Source: Gonapodya prolifera JEL478 (lineage: Eukaryota; Monoblepharomycota; Monoblepharidomycetes; Monoblepharidales; Gonapodyaceae). From it: a DNA stretch of 64,000 nucleotides. The position numbers were made by a program, and so were the translations under genes. The stretch is taken from assembly GCA_001574975.1 (NCBI GenBank), contig KQ965774.1:1-64000 (forward strand). The letters are read 5' to 3'. Within the stretch, counting starts at the first letter, position 1, and every line of letters starts with the position of its first letter. Shown piece after piece: positions 31,640 through 44,533 of the stretch. Under the pieces are notes generated by a model. It made no database searches. It was given only the letters and a program-made list of their open reading frames with translations, and was not told where the DNA came from.

Positions 31640-34050
31640 AATTTGCCGCCCGAACTCACCAACGTCTCGTCCCCCGCGTATAATGGCTTCCCAGTCGCGC
31701 GGCCATCCATCTCGCCTCCATATCACACTCTCTGTACCGTCTGTACACACTGCGAGGGGTGGAAGTTCAGTCGTCCGCTCCTCGCAAGCCGGGTCGACGA
31801 TTTGCAACAATCGACAACTGAATGCCGCCGTCGCAAGAAATACACCGGTCCGATAGTCGAGGCGAGACTGCGACGCCTGGAGTCTCTTCTCCGACTCGAT
31901 CCTCCTGAAACCAGCGATTCCGATGCACGAAGACAGACCTTGGATTCCGATCGTCATGAGGATCATTCTGCTCGCGAGCACGCGGTGGTGGGTGGCCAAG
32001 TACATCGGAGCGATCGTCAGCAGTAGAACAACGTCGACTGGAGCTGGAAAGTGGTCTTTCGATGGTCGCACTGGGAGACCGTGGTGGCTGTCACTCTGGC
32101 GCATCAAATCCCTTACTCCATCTTCAGAAATCCGTCACACATATCGCTTGTTGGCGTATCCTCTGTCCACCTTTGACGATGTGAGAATGATCCTTTGGTC
32201 GGACGTAGGATGGGGGCATGAATGCGCCGCACTGTTCTAGCACATCCAAACAAAGCACCCTCCCCTACCCTCCCAAGACCTACTCAACTCGCTCGTCACA
32301 CTGCACTTTTCACGCATTCCCACCCACCTCTCCTTAGTCCACCGCTCCTCCTTTCGTTCGAACGCACGCCTCCACCCCGTGCTCTTCCTCAGCATCGTCA
32401 CGCTGGCGTCCACATCGACCGACTCCCGGAGCTCCGACAGGCGGGGNCCCTGGAGCTCGGACAGGCGGGGGGGGGGGCAGGCGCTTTTCCCACGAATGCA
32501 CAGGCTCATCCAAGAGACAACACAGAAACCGAGCGTCGCAAGTCTGGGGCCGACGATTTACGCCTTCTTCTACGCGATGCATAATATCAAGGTTCGTAGT
32601 GACTCGGCCGTGGCCTTGGTTGCCGTTCACCCGCCACCACTCATTTAAACAACATGTGTTCCTTTTTCATTCGTCTGTATTTAGTGGGAACGCGGGGTAT
32701 GGTACTTCTCCCAATGCATTGCGCAAGTACACATGCGGGGACAAAACTCCGAGGAGGACCTTTTGGGCAACTCCTGGCTGGTACCCGGCATGACGTGGAT
32801 CGATTACGAGTCTGCGCGGCGACCTTTCTGGGCTGTTTACAATTTGGACAAGACCATAGGCACGTTGTCAGGTGCGGCGTTCGCGTTTTCGGGTCGTGGG
32901 GTCTGGAACCTCAGACTACCGTGCTCAGACAGGTATGGTGATTGTGTTATGTAGTACCTTGTAATTTAGAATGCTTTCCGGCTCACGATGTACGCAAAGC
33001 GTGTGGATGACTGCAGGCACTTCTCCACAGGATACCACGCCATCTCTCACCCTCGAGGAGTTTTTGGGCGCATACGGAGGCAGTCCGGGGTTGCTCGAGC
33101 CGGACCTTACAGCAACCAGCACGTTCATATTCGAAACGACTGCGATGTACCTTGTCAGTCGGGTTGTGGAAGTTCAACGGATTATGACTCGCCATAAATC
33201 GAAACCTCCATTCGTGGGAGAAAGCGAGACAGTACCAAGCGTAACCATGGCGCAATGTCACGACTTCCAAGAGGTCCGGATAGAACTGCTGGTGTGGGAG
33301 GCCCGTTTGGACGACTATGTTGCCCGTAAAGGCGACACAATTGTTTCTTTCATCAACATTGCCAAACTCAGTGTCTCTTACATATTATGTGGACCAGTGA
33401 GGCACATGCTCTTGCTCTTCTCTGCATCCAACTGCAAATTGAAACTCCTTCCGAAAAGTACTTCACAGTCCCGCAACAAACGATGGACCTCACTGTGAAA
33501 TGTATTCTCCGCCCACGATGGCTCGACAACGCGGTGCCATTCGAAAACGCTTGTCGCAGGATCCAGGAAGTAGCGTATGAACAAATGGAGACGCTTGTGC
33601 CATAGGTGAGAACTCGAAATATTGTTGAGGCAATTAATGTATCGAACTAGAAATCTCTTTTCCGTTTCCCTTCCCCTTCCGGCTGGTTCAAGGTTATGTC
33701 GCCCTCGTTTGTGGAGGTCTTAACCCTTGCTTCGAGCGTGCTAGAACTATCCGAGCTATGGAAGGCACGAGACGACACAGGCATGTCGGCATACCGTAAG
33801 GAAGGCGTCATGAACTTCTGGTACGTGTGTGCAAGTAATTTCGTCGAAATTATAGTTTTAGACTTGAGTTAATTCCTGGCTTATTCACAGTCTCAGTGCT
33901 ATTCCCACCGTGTTCCGCGTGATCAGCTCCGTGCAGTTGTTTACCCAGGCTGGCAGCACGGTGGTGGCTGAATTCAGCATACCGGATTCCTTGAGGTGTG
34001 CGCAGATCGCCTTCTCGGAAGTTTCAGGCGAAATTCCTGGGAGCTGGGGA
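31640..34050 (+). pseudogene. Fungal transcription factor domain gene, copy 3 (broken)
   Basis: Same exon order as copies 2 and 4 but inactivated in several ways. The start codon position is lost (SRVDDLQQ instead of MDxD). A stop occurs at about 32026 in exon 1. A tandem duplication around 32430-32472, with an N base and a run of ten G, disrupts the block after SIVTLASTSTDS. One base is missing before KCLLHTIW (about 33370). The tryptophan codon ending exon 5 is TAG at 33603. Well-preserved blocks remain: PRMHRLIQETTQKPSVASLG, WYFSQCIAQVH, DYESARRPFWAVYNLDKTIG and PRWLDNAVPFENACRRIQE. Confidence 0.88.
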
Positions 34051-34591
34051 GGGATTTCCATTCGCGTGTATGATTCAAAATTTTTTTTTGCGTATTTGCG
34101 CTAAATATGAATTATCCAATGCCTTCAGACGTTCCCGGTCACACCGGGTACCATGTTGCGGTAGCACTGAAACGACGTTGATTAATGTTCGTGTTTCTGT
34201 TAAATCCAACCATCAGAACAGCATCCACATTGAAGAAGTTCCGGATGACAGCGACTTAATACGATTTTGGGGTCATCATGGTCCACAATGCTGATCACTT
34301 GCAATCTTCGTTTGTCACCCGAAAAGTATAAGAAATACGAGTGAGCAGCAAACGTAGTGGAAGGAAAGAAGTTCACCCGGGAACGTACCCATATGGTATG
34401 GCGAACTGGAGAAATTTACTTCCAAGTTTATGTCGTGTTGAAACCTTTTCCTCCGACAACCCTAAGCTATTTTCACCCTTCCTTCCACTCCTCCCTAGCT
34501 CAAACTTACGGTCAAAGCCCACGGCTATCAACCTTGATTGCAGAGCACGCTCTGCGCGGCTGTCGCGAAGGATTCACGACAACTTGTCTCG
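34051..34591. other. Spacer upstream of transcription factor copy 4
   Basis: Promoter region of copy 4. Translated in all frames it shows no Zn2Cys6-like cysteine pattern and no other gene. Confidence 0.5.
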
Positions 34592-36837
34592 ATGGATGTT
34601 GACCACTTGCAACGATCGACGTCGACCGTCCGGCGTCGCAAGGCGAAATCCGGTCCCATAGTCGAGGCGAGACTGAAACGACTGGAAGCCCTTCTCAAAC
34701 TCCACCCCCCACCTGAAAACAGCAATTCTGATGTTGGACTGGGCCTGGATAATCTTCAGGATTTTGCCAGTACACCGGCGAGCGAACAGCTGGCGTTGCG
34801 AAGCACTCGCCGGCGCGGTAGCCACGTCCGACAAACTCCACAGGAACCATCATCGACTGCAACTTGGCAATCTGGGCTGGACAGTGGGACGCTGCTTCCA
34901 TCGATGGTTGCAGTGGGAGCGAGCTGGCCAAGTACGTCGCAACGATCGACAGTTGAGCAACCTCGACAAGAACTAGAAAGTGGACTCTCATTCGGACTGG
35001 GAGGTCGTGATGGCTGGGAATCGGCATCGGATCAACCCTTCCTCGCATCTTCAGAAAAACATCATTCGTCGCACTTCATCCCGCGTCTTCTGTCTATGTT
35101 TGACGATGTGAGAATAATAGCTCAGTCGGACGTGGGTCACGGGACGCAAACGCACAGTTTCTCACCCACCCGAACAAATTAGCTCCCTCCCCTACCCTCC
35201 CAAGACCTCCTCAACACCCTCGTCACGCTACACTTCTCCCACATCCCCACCAACCTTTCCTTTATCCACCGCACGTCCTTCCTTTCGAACCCACTGCGCG
35301 ACCCCGTGCTCCTATTCAGCGTCGTCACGCTATCCTCCATATTGGCAGATTCTCCTGAGCTCCGACAGGCCGGGCAGCAGGAGCTGTTCCCGCGAATGCA
35401 CAGACTGATTGAACAGGCAACGCACAATCCCAGCGTGGCGAGTCTCGGTGCAACGTTGTATGCGTTCTTCTACGCGATGCATAACGATGGGGTTCGTATT
35501 GCGGGTCAGCCGGTTGTTGATCACCGCTACGGGTAGTCACTGAAACAATATTGCTATTTTAGTGGGAACGTGCGCGGTGGTACTTCTCCCAATGCATCGC
35601 GCAAGTATACACACTGGGTGTGAATTCCGAGGATGCCTTCCGCAGCCTTATGCTGGACTCGTGGATTGAGCAGGAGTCTGGACGACGAACGTTTTGGGCA
35701 GTGTATAATTTGGACAAAATGATAGGCACAGCTTTGGGGTCGTCTTTCGCCTTTTCCGGCCGAGGCAGCTGGAACCTGCGACTACCTTGTCCAGACAGGT
35801 GAATTTCTTATGCACCTCTGAATTTTGAATTATTTTGCCTCACGCAGAGCGAAGCGTGTGGTTGGCCGTAGGCGATCCTCCAGCACGCTTGATAACATCT
35901 CCAACACTCGATGAGTTCTTCGGTACATCGGGCATCCCAGGGTGGCTCGAGCTGGATCATTCTTCAACCAGCACGTTTATGTTTGAATGCACCGCAATGT
36001 ATCTTCAGGGACGTGTCGTGGAAGTTCACCGCATCATGGCAAGACAGAAGTCGCAGACCAAGACAGCTGGTGTAATCACGACCCCACAATGTGATCTCGA
36101 TGACGTCGCGGCAGAACTGCGTATCTGGGAAGCTCGGATAAATGAATATCTGGCTCGCAAAAGAGCCGTGGTGAACTTCCCAAATATTGTCAAGCTCCAG
36201 TGTCTCTTCCATACCATATGGACAAGTGAGTTTCTATTGGTTCGTGCACTATTGCAAACAACTAAATTTTTTTGGAAGTACTCCACACTTCTGCCGAAAT
36301 GATGGAGTTCACTGCAAGATGTTTGCTCCGCCCCAGATGGGTGAACAACGTCACTTCCGGATTTGAGGACGCATGTCGCAAAGTTCAAGAGGCGATGCAC
36401 GAACAAAAAGAGACGCTTGAGTTATGGGTGAGAAACTCGAATGGTTCACGCGGTTGTTCCAATGGAACTGCTTCATTCACGTTCTGCCAATTGGTCAAGC
36501 TGATGTCGCCTTTGTTCACGGAGGCCTTCACCCACGCTTCAACCATCTTAGGGCTCTCCGGGCTCTTCAAGACAAGATTCGATTCTGGTCCCCTGGCTTA
36601 CCACGAGGATGCAGTTACGGATTTCGTGTACGTGGGTAGTTTTATGAATGAAGTCTTGGACCTGACTCTATTCCCATCACCGACAGTCTCGGTGCTATTC
36701 CCACTGTGTTTCTTGTGATCGGCTCCGTGCAGTTATTTCTCCACGCTGACAGTGTGGCGGTGGCTGACGCGAGCGCTTTGGATCTGTTGCGGTATTCGCA
36801 GATGGCCTTCCCGAAAGTTTGTCGAAATGATAACTGA
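34592..36837 (+). CDS. Fungal-specific transcription factor domain protein, copy 4 (no zinc cluster)
   Basis: Seven exons (34592-35107, 35183-35491, 35563-35798, 35855-36225, 36279-36427, 36500-36627, 36687-36837) give 619 residues, all phases consistent. N-terminal RRRKAKSGPIVEARLKRLEA is followed by a longer Ser/Gln-rich segment than in copy 2. The fungal_trans region has LHFSHIPTNLSFIHRTSFLS, SPELRQAGQQELFPRMHRLI, LGATLYAFFYAMHN, WYFSQCIAQVYTLGVNSED and ESGRRTFWAVYNLDKMIG. The C-terminal part reads MEFTARCLLRPRWVNN and TVFLVIGSVQLFLHADS. Like its sibling it lacks a recognisable Zn2Cys6 cluster. The C-terminus is six residues longer than copy 2 because the stop has moved. Target genes cannot be guessed. 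Confidence 0.8.
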
Positions 36838-37263
36838 GAGCCATTCTAGGATTTTTTTTAAATCAACAAACAATGTATATAGGTCCCCTTTCGTACAGCG
36901 TTGCAATCGATATGTTCGTGTTGCGCTGTTCCTCTTCGCCATGACGTTCATCTGTTGGCCCCCTTTCAAATGACCTCCCTGGTCAAAATCCTTCTCCCAA
37001 AATCGCTGGGTTGCACACGTCTCTCATGCAATCGAGTGATTGGGTAGTCGTGGAAGGGGCGAGAGTAATTACATTTCTCCTTTACGAGGCTTCGTTCTGT
37101 GACAGTGATTGCGGGAAGACATTTCCTTGGAGATTCGGCTTTCGCAGTGTGATACCCCTCTTGAATAGAGTCCCGTGGGTATGTAAGGCAATGTCATATA
37201 TCTGGATGTGTGGGTCCAATCAATATTGTGCACTGAAATCAGCACCGCATTTACCAAGCAAAC
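36838..37263. other. Intergenic region between array and ankyrin copies
   Basis: AT-rich 3' flank of copy 4; no gene seen. Confidence 0.5.
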
Positions 37264-38271
37264 ATGAACGGTCCTCTCAACGCGCACCTCATAGATGCTG
37301 TGGAAGCCGGGCTGGAGGTGGACGTAAGGCGATTGATCGACGCTGGGGCGAGTCCGGATGCACGGAAGAGAGTTGCGCTGCGGGTCAAAGTCCGGAAAGG
37401 GCTTCCACCACGTGGATTATAATGGAAGGAGGACACCGTCGATGGCGAGAGTGCTCTGGTATTGGCTATTTTACATGGGAGGGTGGGAGTAGTGAAAGCG
37501 CTGCTGGAGAAGGGCGCCACACTTGATGGTTAAGTCACCTGGAAAATCGGAAACGTGAGAATCGGTGATCGGTATTGGTCATCGTATGAGTGGAAACGCG
37601 AGCGATGTGATTGCACTGAGAGCTTCGCGAGTGCTTTGTGCCTTGCGATGCGGTGTGGGGGGAAGTTCGCAAGCTGGGCTGGAAAGATGGGTGATGCACC
37701 AAACGAGTTCGGGCAACTCGACATCAACCTTCGAGGTGACGCAATTGTTGTCACACTCCCAGAAAATTTGGGAGGATGTTCGGGTGTGGTTCACTGTTCA
37801 ACCTAGTGTCGAGATTGTTCGACTTCTCCTCGCGAATGGGGCTCGCGTCACAAACACCGAACTCGACGCTGTGAGGAACAATCAAAACCAGGAGTTCCTC
37901 AGAATACTTGAGTCACATCAGCGGAACCGAATCCCTCTCCCTGTCATGATTACGCCTCGAACCACGTCTCGATCTCCATCCCCAGTCGAGCGGCCAAGCG
38001 ATATGCTCCTTGCACCAGTTGGGGATTTCACCACGCGTATCACAACTGCAGAAGCTCGTGCGATAGCTGCAGAGAAGAAGGTGCGAGCTATGGCGAGGTG
38101 GGTGCTTCTTGTCTGCAGTGACATTTAATTCGGGAAAGTGTATAGCTGTGCTCCATCAGGAAACTGGCAGAGGTCGAAAGCAGTGTTGCAACACTTGAAG
38201 CTCGGAACACAGAGCTTGCGAAGACGGTCTCGGGCACGCTTAACGAAGTAGCAACGCTTCGAAGACGCTAG
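37264..38271 (+). pseudogene. Ankyrin/coiled-coil family, copy a (broken)
   Basis: Begins MNGPLNAHLIDAVEAGLEVD then RRLIDAGASPDARKRVALR, the family start. A frameshift near 37400 leads to an early stop, and a TAA sits in the next block (LLEKGATLDG-stop-VTWKIG, about 37532). Later pieces are still clear: VEIVRLLLANGARVTNTELD, FLRILESHQRNRIPLP and the coiled end TTAEARAIAAEKKVRAMAR, spliced at 38098 to KLAEVESSVATLEARNTELA. Compare the intact copy at 62243. Confidence 0.85.
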
Positions 38272-38522
38272 TGTGTATTTGTATTTCGGCCGTGCACAAC
38301 AATTGTGGGACCAGCTGTAACAGTGGCCCGCAGTACCCGCGCGATTATTCTCGCGAGGAAGACAAGGAAGCAGGGGGACGTATAATAAGCGGGAGACATG
38401 TTCACGTGTATCCGATGTTCCACAGCAGAGTAGCTTTGCAACCCTTGCATTGTCCACGAACGGTAACTACATTCGGCGCATTCGCATCGCGCTTTACGCT
38501 TTTACAATCACAAGTCGAGTAA

Positions 38523-39225
38523 TGCCACTCAATCTTAACGCCCGGTTGATCGAAGCCGTGGAGACAGGCCCGGAGGCGAACATCAAAAGACTCATCGAGA
38601 CCGGTGCAAGTCCGAACGCGAGGAAGAAGGTCACTCTACGGGCGGTGGTGGCAACCGAGGCTGGCGGAGCCGAGTGGAAGGAGGAAACAGTTGAATGTGA
38701 AAGCGCTTTGGCTCTCGCCATTTTGTATGGGAGAGAGGAAGCCGTTAAACTGTTGCTGGACGAGGGCGCAAACGTCGGCTCTCCCATCGAGTGGAAACTC
38801 AGCGCGTACAGTCCTTGGCCAGATTGGGAGCCCGAGCTGTGGGAAAACGAAAGATGGCAATGGGCGTTCCATTACCCTAGTGTAATGTGCTTTGCCCTTG
38901 GAAAAGTGGGAACGGTGACGTGCCGCGGGTACACGAGTGACTGTTCGAGGCGGGATGGGGCGTGGTGACCCTCCACCACCCAAGTTTGTTTGAGCGTATC
39001 CACACGGTGAATAAACTGGAGCCGAACATGGAAATCATTCGACTCCTCCTCACGAGCGGTGCACGTGTCACTGATGTGGAGCTCGATGCTGCTTGAGAAA
39101 ACCAAGATCCAGAATTTTTACACGTCCTGGAGTCTCACCGTCGTGGATCAGTTCTCAGCGAGGTCTCAAAGGCTAAGGGTCAGCAGGGTGCTGCAGGAGT
39201 AGCTGCGTAAAAGGCGAAGTTGAAA
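38523..39225 (+). pseudogene. Ankyrin/coiled-coil family, copy b (broken)
   Basis: Starts MPLNLNARLIEAVETGPEAN, with RLIETGASPNARKKVTLRAV and ECESALALAILYGREEAVKL intact. The frame shifts after GKVGTVT (about 38925) and stops at 38968. In another frame it continues MEIIRLLLTSGARVTDVELD with a TGA near 39095 and another stop further on. The coiled-coil part is almost gone. No full protein is expected, though the first 148 codons are open. Confidence 0.8.
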
Positions 39226-40092
39226 CGTGGTGAGTGTGGCCATGGCACGGTTGTGGAGGCTTTTTACAAGATTTGAATGTTGCATTTCTTGACCACAGCT
39301 CCCTCGTGGTATCACCGGGCATCCAAGCCCACACAGTTGTGAAGGATGAGGGTTTTTGTTTGGGCCTACGGGATCGGGACGGAAGCTAAGGTGCGGGTGG
39401 ACTCGTAATTTTAGAGAGCGAAACTATTTTTTTGTTGTACATTAACATTTAATTATTGTGTAGTTGCTTTTCTGTGATTAGTGCAATTTAAATGTTTACT
39501 GTTGTTGTATCAGGCTCTCCGAGCACAGAGGCATTGGCGAAGTATGCCGACGGCTTCTCATCAGACCACACACGCCGAGCCGATGATCTCACCAATTCGT
39601 GGAACTATGTGTCCAGCGTGATGGAAAGGTGGATCAATTGAATTTGTATTCGTTATTCAGGTATATGATAATGTACAGAGTGGTGATTCGTACCACGAAA
39701 ACATCTAGATCCTGAAATGTTGCCGCAGGACGGATCTTTCCGCCGACGTGAGGATTCTCCAGCCAGCGACATGGTACAACCAACTGTTCCCTGCAGGGAG
39801 AGCGCTCCATGATGACTCAGAATACCTCGCATTACTTTCATCTCTCGCACAGCGCGGGTGGAAAAAATGTGGCACATTTTCTTCGTCGCGGATCGAGAAG
39901 CATACGGAGCCTTGCTCGATAAATTGAGCGCACTGGTGCGAGTTGAAGTCGAAGTTAGTGGACATCTCACTGCACTGGAAACACATACGCTATTACTCAC
40001 TCGTCTGTGGTAACAAACTGTACGGGGTGTGCGACAGTGCTTCAATGGAGACGAAATCAAATTATCATTTATATCCCAAATTCGAGCTCTTT
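39226..40092. other. Intergenic region with one uncharacterised open frame
   Basis: Downstream of the FHA-RING gene. A minus-strand frame 39986-39705 (93 codons) has a Cys/His-containing sequence (MCFQCSEMSTNFDF, SHQCAQF, HPRCARDE) but no recognised domain and no start context; I do not call it a gene. Confidence 0.4.
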
Positions 40093-43000
40093 TCACTTTG
40101 CACTCACCAATACCTCCACGTTCGCCACAGAATTTCGTTCGACTTGCCGACGTTCACGCCTCCTTTCCAGACGTTGTTCCATTTCCACCAACGCTGCTTC
40201 CGGATCCGAGTCGAGCTGCACAAGTTCCTCGTCCGGATCACCCTCCTCTGCCACCACGTGCGTCCGCCTTGTAGTTCGAGACGTTGTATGAATGACGTTT
40301 CTTGCTTCTCGCTGCGCCTCCCGCGTCCTTGCGCGCATCGCCTCCAAAGTACGCGCCATTCGCTCCGTCGGCGATGCAGCAGGAGTTGCACTGTGAGGTC
40401 CAAGTCGTAATCTTAATCTCAAGCTGGCAGAATCCCCACCTGCCCCGTTATTTCTTGGGTCTCGCCCTGTCCGACTGCCACCACTTCCTGGCGCATCCCT
40501 CGGCCCGTTGATTCGAATACCTCTGTTTTGATTTGCAACAGCGCCAGCAGCCATCGCGCGTCCTTCGTTATATGCCTGGGCAAACAATCGACCAGGTTCT
40601 CCGAGGGTGGAAAAAGGATTCCCACCCACTGGTCCGAACAGCCCTGCCAGATTGAGTAACTGTGGTGGTTCGCGAACGAAGTGTACTTGTGACGCCGCGC
40701 GTGTTCGTTGCTGGGCGCGTTGTTCCTCGGCCGCCTTCCAGTACCCTTCTCGCTGCTTGCGCTCCTGCAGTGTTCACGTTCGGTGGTAAGGACAACGGAA
40801 GCACAACCTCTTCGCAAGAATCAGATGTACGTACCTTCATTTTCTCATCATCGAGCTCTCCACTTTTCAACAACTCCGGTATGAACATGCTGGTAAGCAT
40901 ATCCCGCACGCTAACGTTCTCAGAAAGTGGGAACACTCCAGTGGCATCCTTCTGAATCTTGGACCGACAAGATGGGCAGGTCTGCTGGCGGTCCAACCAG
41001 GGATATATACAGGGGCCGCAGAAACCTGAACAGGCGACAATGAATTGTCACTGGAGACATTTGGCAACGATGACAAGTACATACCATGTCCGCAAGGTAA
41101 AAACTTTGGCACCACAAGCCAGTCACAGCAGATGATGCATTCCATGTGCGTCCGAAGGACGTCCACAAGAGGGTTCTTTGGTCGCCCTGGCGACGTCTTG
41201 GTGGCTGGTGGCGGCACCGTTCCTTCCCAAGTAACATTTGCTGCGGATGGAGCGATTTCGTTGTCATCTAAATCGGGCTTTGGTGTTCCTGCTGGTGTTC
41301 GTTTATCACTTTCGGGGTCCTCACTGGAAAATCGGACGGGGCTTTCCGGAATCTCTGTAACATCCATCTGTGCATCCGAGGTGCCACTTGTGGCGGCGTT
41401 CACGAGAGAGGCCGATACCGAGGCAATACGAGCCGCATTTTGATCGCTCGCCATGCGCCTCGCATCCAGTAAAGAAGTCCTACTAGCCTCCAAATCTTGC
41501 CTCCAAAGGTCCTCCGCCACGGCGAGATTTAGTCGCTCCGTTGCATCGTCATCAGATCGACCCTCATCCATGCCATCCTCCTCCTCCGGGTCTAAGTCGA
41601 AAAGATTCGTGTACCTCCTCTTCCGACTGGTCAACGATCCCGACGACACTCCGGCCGAAGACGCCGCACTTCCTTGATCCTCCATCCTTGCATGTCTCCG
41701 ATCCCGCGCCGGAGCATCGCCAAGGAAAGTGACGGTTTTGCGGCCATTGCTAGACGATGGTAGCCCTGATTGCGACGACGATCGTTCTTGGGATTCACCA
41801 GTACGAGTGCCCTGTGATGGCGTCGACTCCTGCGCACCGCCCTCCACGCCGGCTCCATCCCCCGACGACGTCACTCCTCGCGCAATCACCCTCGCAGCAT
41901 CCGTCATCCTGCTCCGTCCTCGTCGTTTATGCTTCTTCTGTCCCCCTTGAAATTCAGTGGCGACGAGCGTAGACCCAATCTCGGGTTGAGGCGCGGCCTC
42001 CTGTGGTGTATTCACCTCCTGCTCTGACTCCGAGCTACTGCCGAAGAGAGTGTTGAGTTCCAAGTCGAGGTCGCGCTCCGACGGGGTGTTGAATTTTCTC
42101 CTCTTGTGTCGGTGTGAGGCGAGTTCGTCCAAATCAGCGCAAGCGGCGTCCACATAACCGAACCTAAAACCCGGTCGTCCCGCAGCACCCCGGTTCGACC
42201 CACCCTCATACACCTCGTGACAGTCAGGAGCCCTCCTGTACCTGTCTTCAAGGGTGTTGCTGACGGCAGTACCTTCGTTATCTGAAGTGTCGTCATTTTC
42301 CGATGCGGAAGGCTCCGAGTCGAAGGGGTTGTTGGGGTACCCAAAGAGACCTTCCGTCACGGGGGGATCCTGTACTGCGCTACTACCAACTTGGGGCGTA
42401 GGTTCACGTCCGGGACCTCGAAAAATTCGCTGAGGCACTCTGTGCACTCTGGCCGGATTGTCCGTCGCCCCTCGATTGTACACGGTCGCAACTCTGGGTG
42501 GTCCTTGGTGATTCGAAGCCGTCGTCCCCAATGCCTCCATCGCCCGTAACGCCTGCATCATAGTATCCTGCCGTGTTGCACTCGGGATCACAAAGGTCTG
42601 AATACCCGGAGCTATCGGAGGAACCGCGAAGTCGCTGAGCATTGTCGGTGGTGATGGCCCCGCAGGTTGTACCGGAACGGGAGGTACTGGAATTGGATAC
42701 CGCCTTCTGCTTCTCAATATGTCGGAAGCATTGGGACCGACCTCTCCTTGCTGAGGTAACCCTTGACCAGAGATAACGACCGAATACACGAATCCAGCGC
42801 GTGGGAGATCGGGTGGAAGTTCGGTGCCCACAACGCAGCGTGGCTCGCCCTGCCCGATTCCAATCGTGTCACCAGTACGGAGGGGTCGTGTTTCGCGACG
42901 GGGATGGATGAAGGTCCGGTTGAGCGTGGTTTTGTTCATGGAGCCGTTGTCGACTGCCGGGAGGAGGTGATGTGTGAACGAGTGAACGTTTGTTACTCTG

Positions 43001-43735
43001 CGAGTTAAGGTACTTACTGAGAAAATAGTCGAACGTGTATCGGGGAGGCCCTGAATCCTCCGAGTCCTCGTCGCTCTCTTCGTCACTACTCCCCAACACT
43101 TCTCCTTGTCCGCCAGCGCCAGACGCCCTCCTGGCAGTTTTGCGGTCCAACACATGTACGGGGACAGCTTTTATCGTGCAATGGTTTCTCGAAATCGCGT
43201 CGTCGAACAGGTGTACGAAAAACGCAGAGTCCGAGACTGGAAGCGGCGCGGGTGCGCCAGCGCTTCCAGCGGACGGGTTCCCCTGCAGCCGGGCGGTGTC
43301 TGGGTTAGGGTGGGCATGGAATACGGGCATGCAGTCGCTCGGATTTGCCCCTCGTGGATGGTCAGTCGCCTTCCCGCAGTACACGAAGCCGGTTGGCGGC
43401 GTACCCTATCAGGACGGGAAAGGACCGTCACGGCGGCATGGGTTAGGCAAATGCGCGATTATGAGAAGTCACGAGCCCTCTGAACCTCGACTCACGGGCT
43501 CGAAGCGGCCAAAGTGAAGTGCGGTGAGTGTGTCGTGCTCCGACGTTCCGTCCCCGTCCGCTGAGTTCCCCTCAAAGTTGAAGAACTCGCACGTATCGAG
43601 TGTGGTGGCTGCTGCAAAAGGGGTAGCACCGTCCCGCCTGATGGAGCAGAACTGCTTTACGGGGTCGAATACGATTGAAATCGGGATGGTGTTGCCGCGG
43701 GTACCGGTGGGCTGCAGCGTCAGAACGAGCGCCAT
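40093..43735 (-). CDS. FHA-RING E3 ubiquitin ligase (CHFR/Dma-like)
   Basis: Five exons (descending 43735-43496, 43405-43018, 42953-41085, 41025-40835, 40764-40093) encode 1119 residues. A split FHA domain spans about residues 20-270: GTPPTGFVYCGK, then SRNHCTI at 152-158 and DNGSMNKTTLNR from 211, the phosphothreonine-binding loops. An insertion with an acidic DEESDEDSEDSG stretch lies between the last two. A long disordered middle follows. The RING is C3HC4: Cys815, Cys818, Cys830, His832, Cys835, Cys838, Cys849 and Cys852 (CIICCDWLVVPKFLPCGHG, CPSCR). The last 270 residues have basic coiled-coil character. FHA plus RING is the layout of CHFR and yeast Dma1/Dma2, mitotic checkpoint ligases, but this protein is about twice as long. 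Substrate unknown. Confidence 0.88.
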
Positions 43736-44533
43736 GGCTATTACGCTCTGTTAGAGCGCCTGGGGTTGGACGTTGGTTGGTTGGGGCGATTGGGTGGGAG
43801 TGGATTCAGGGTGGACCGGGTTATGCACCTCGAGTCACCTGCCTTCGTTTCACGAACAGAACTCACAAAGAATAATAACTGGAGGGAGAAAGGGATGAAA
43901 TTGTTCTTCTAATAAAGTGCCGAATTGCACGTTTGAATGTGTTATGTGCGCTCGCTTCAATAATTAGACTGGTCGCGGTTTGGAATATGTCAAGTACTCC
44001 CAGCTGACCACTGATACGCAGTAATTATGGACAGGTTTTGATATCGCGGAGTCGCCACTCCGACCGATGACACATGAATGAGAAGGATGGTTTGATGGTT
44101 TGAATGACTTCAAGCGATCGGCAGCAACCGAGATTCAACCTCCAACTCAGCCACAACGTTGAACGCGCAAAACGACGCCCTTTTTAACCCAAAGCGCTGG
44201 TACAGATATTGGCCCGCCGTGGCCTGGCTGCGCATTTGGTAGGTGTCCCTTGCACGAAGCCAAACTTCAAAACCACCGCTCCAGCAAATCATGGGGCCTG
44301 CTTTAGAGGGACATGGCCGTCGTGGGCGCAATTTGGATTCTATCTACCGCCTTTACTTATCGGTGGTATTAGTATTTCAGCCGTACCATCACATAAGACT
44401 TGACAGCCAGTCCACAAGACGTACTCATCACGTTTCCCGTTTAGTCCATCAAAGACGAACGTCTTTACATAACCGTTCAAAACTTTTACCTGCTCTATCT
44501 AGCACAGACCTCCCCACATCCACGACACTGCAC
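43736..44533. other. Intergenic region between FHA-RING and kinase genes
   Basis: Promoter of the FHA-RING gene and 3' flank of the kinase. A 73-codon minus-strand frame (44331-44110) has protein-like composition but no motif. Nothing else is seen. Confidence 0.5.

Larger units (their letters stand above)
25880..36837 (+). repeat. Tandem array of four fungal transcription factor domain genes
   Basis: Four head-to-tail units of about 2.2-2.5 kb share exon order and words such as FWAVYNLDK, GRGVWNLRLPC and RCAQIAFSE. Units 2 and 4 are intact, 1 and 3 are broken, and the Pmp3 gene lies between units 1 and 2 on the other strand. This is a local birth-and-death gene family near the chromosome end. 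Confidence 0.85.

Noticed and set aside
31720-31780. CTVCTHC in broken copy 3 as a zinc-cluster relic
   Set aside because: Only three cysteines, absent from intact copies 2 and 4 and positioned before a lost start codon; not a Zn2Cys6 pattern.
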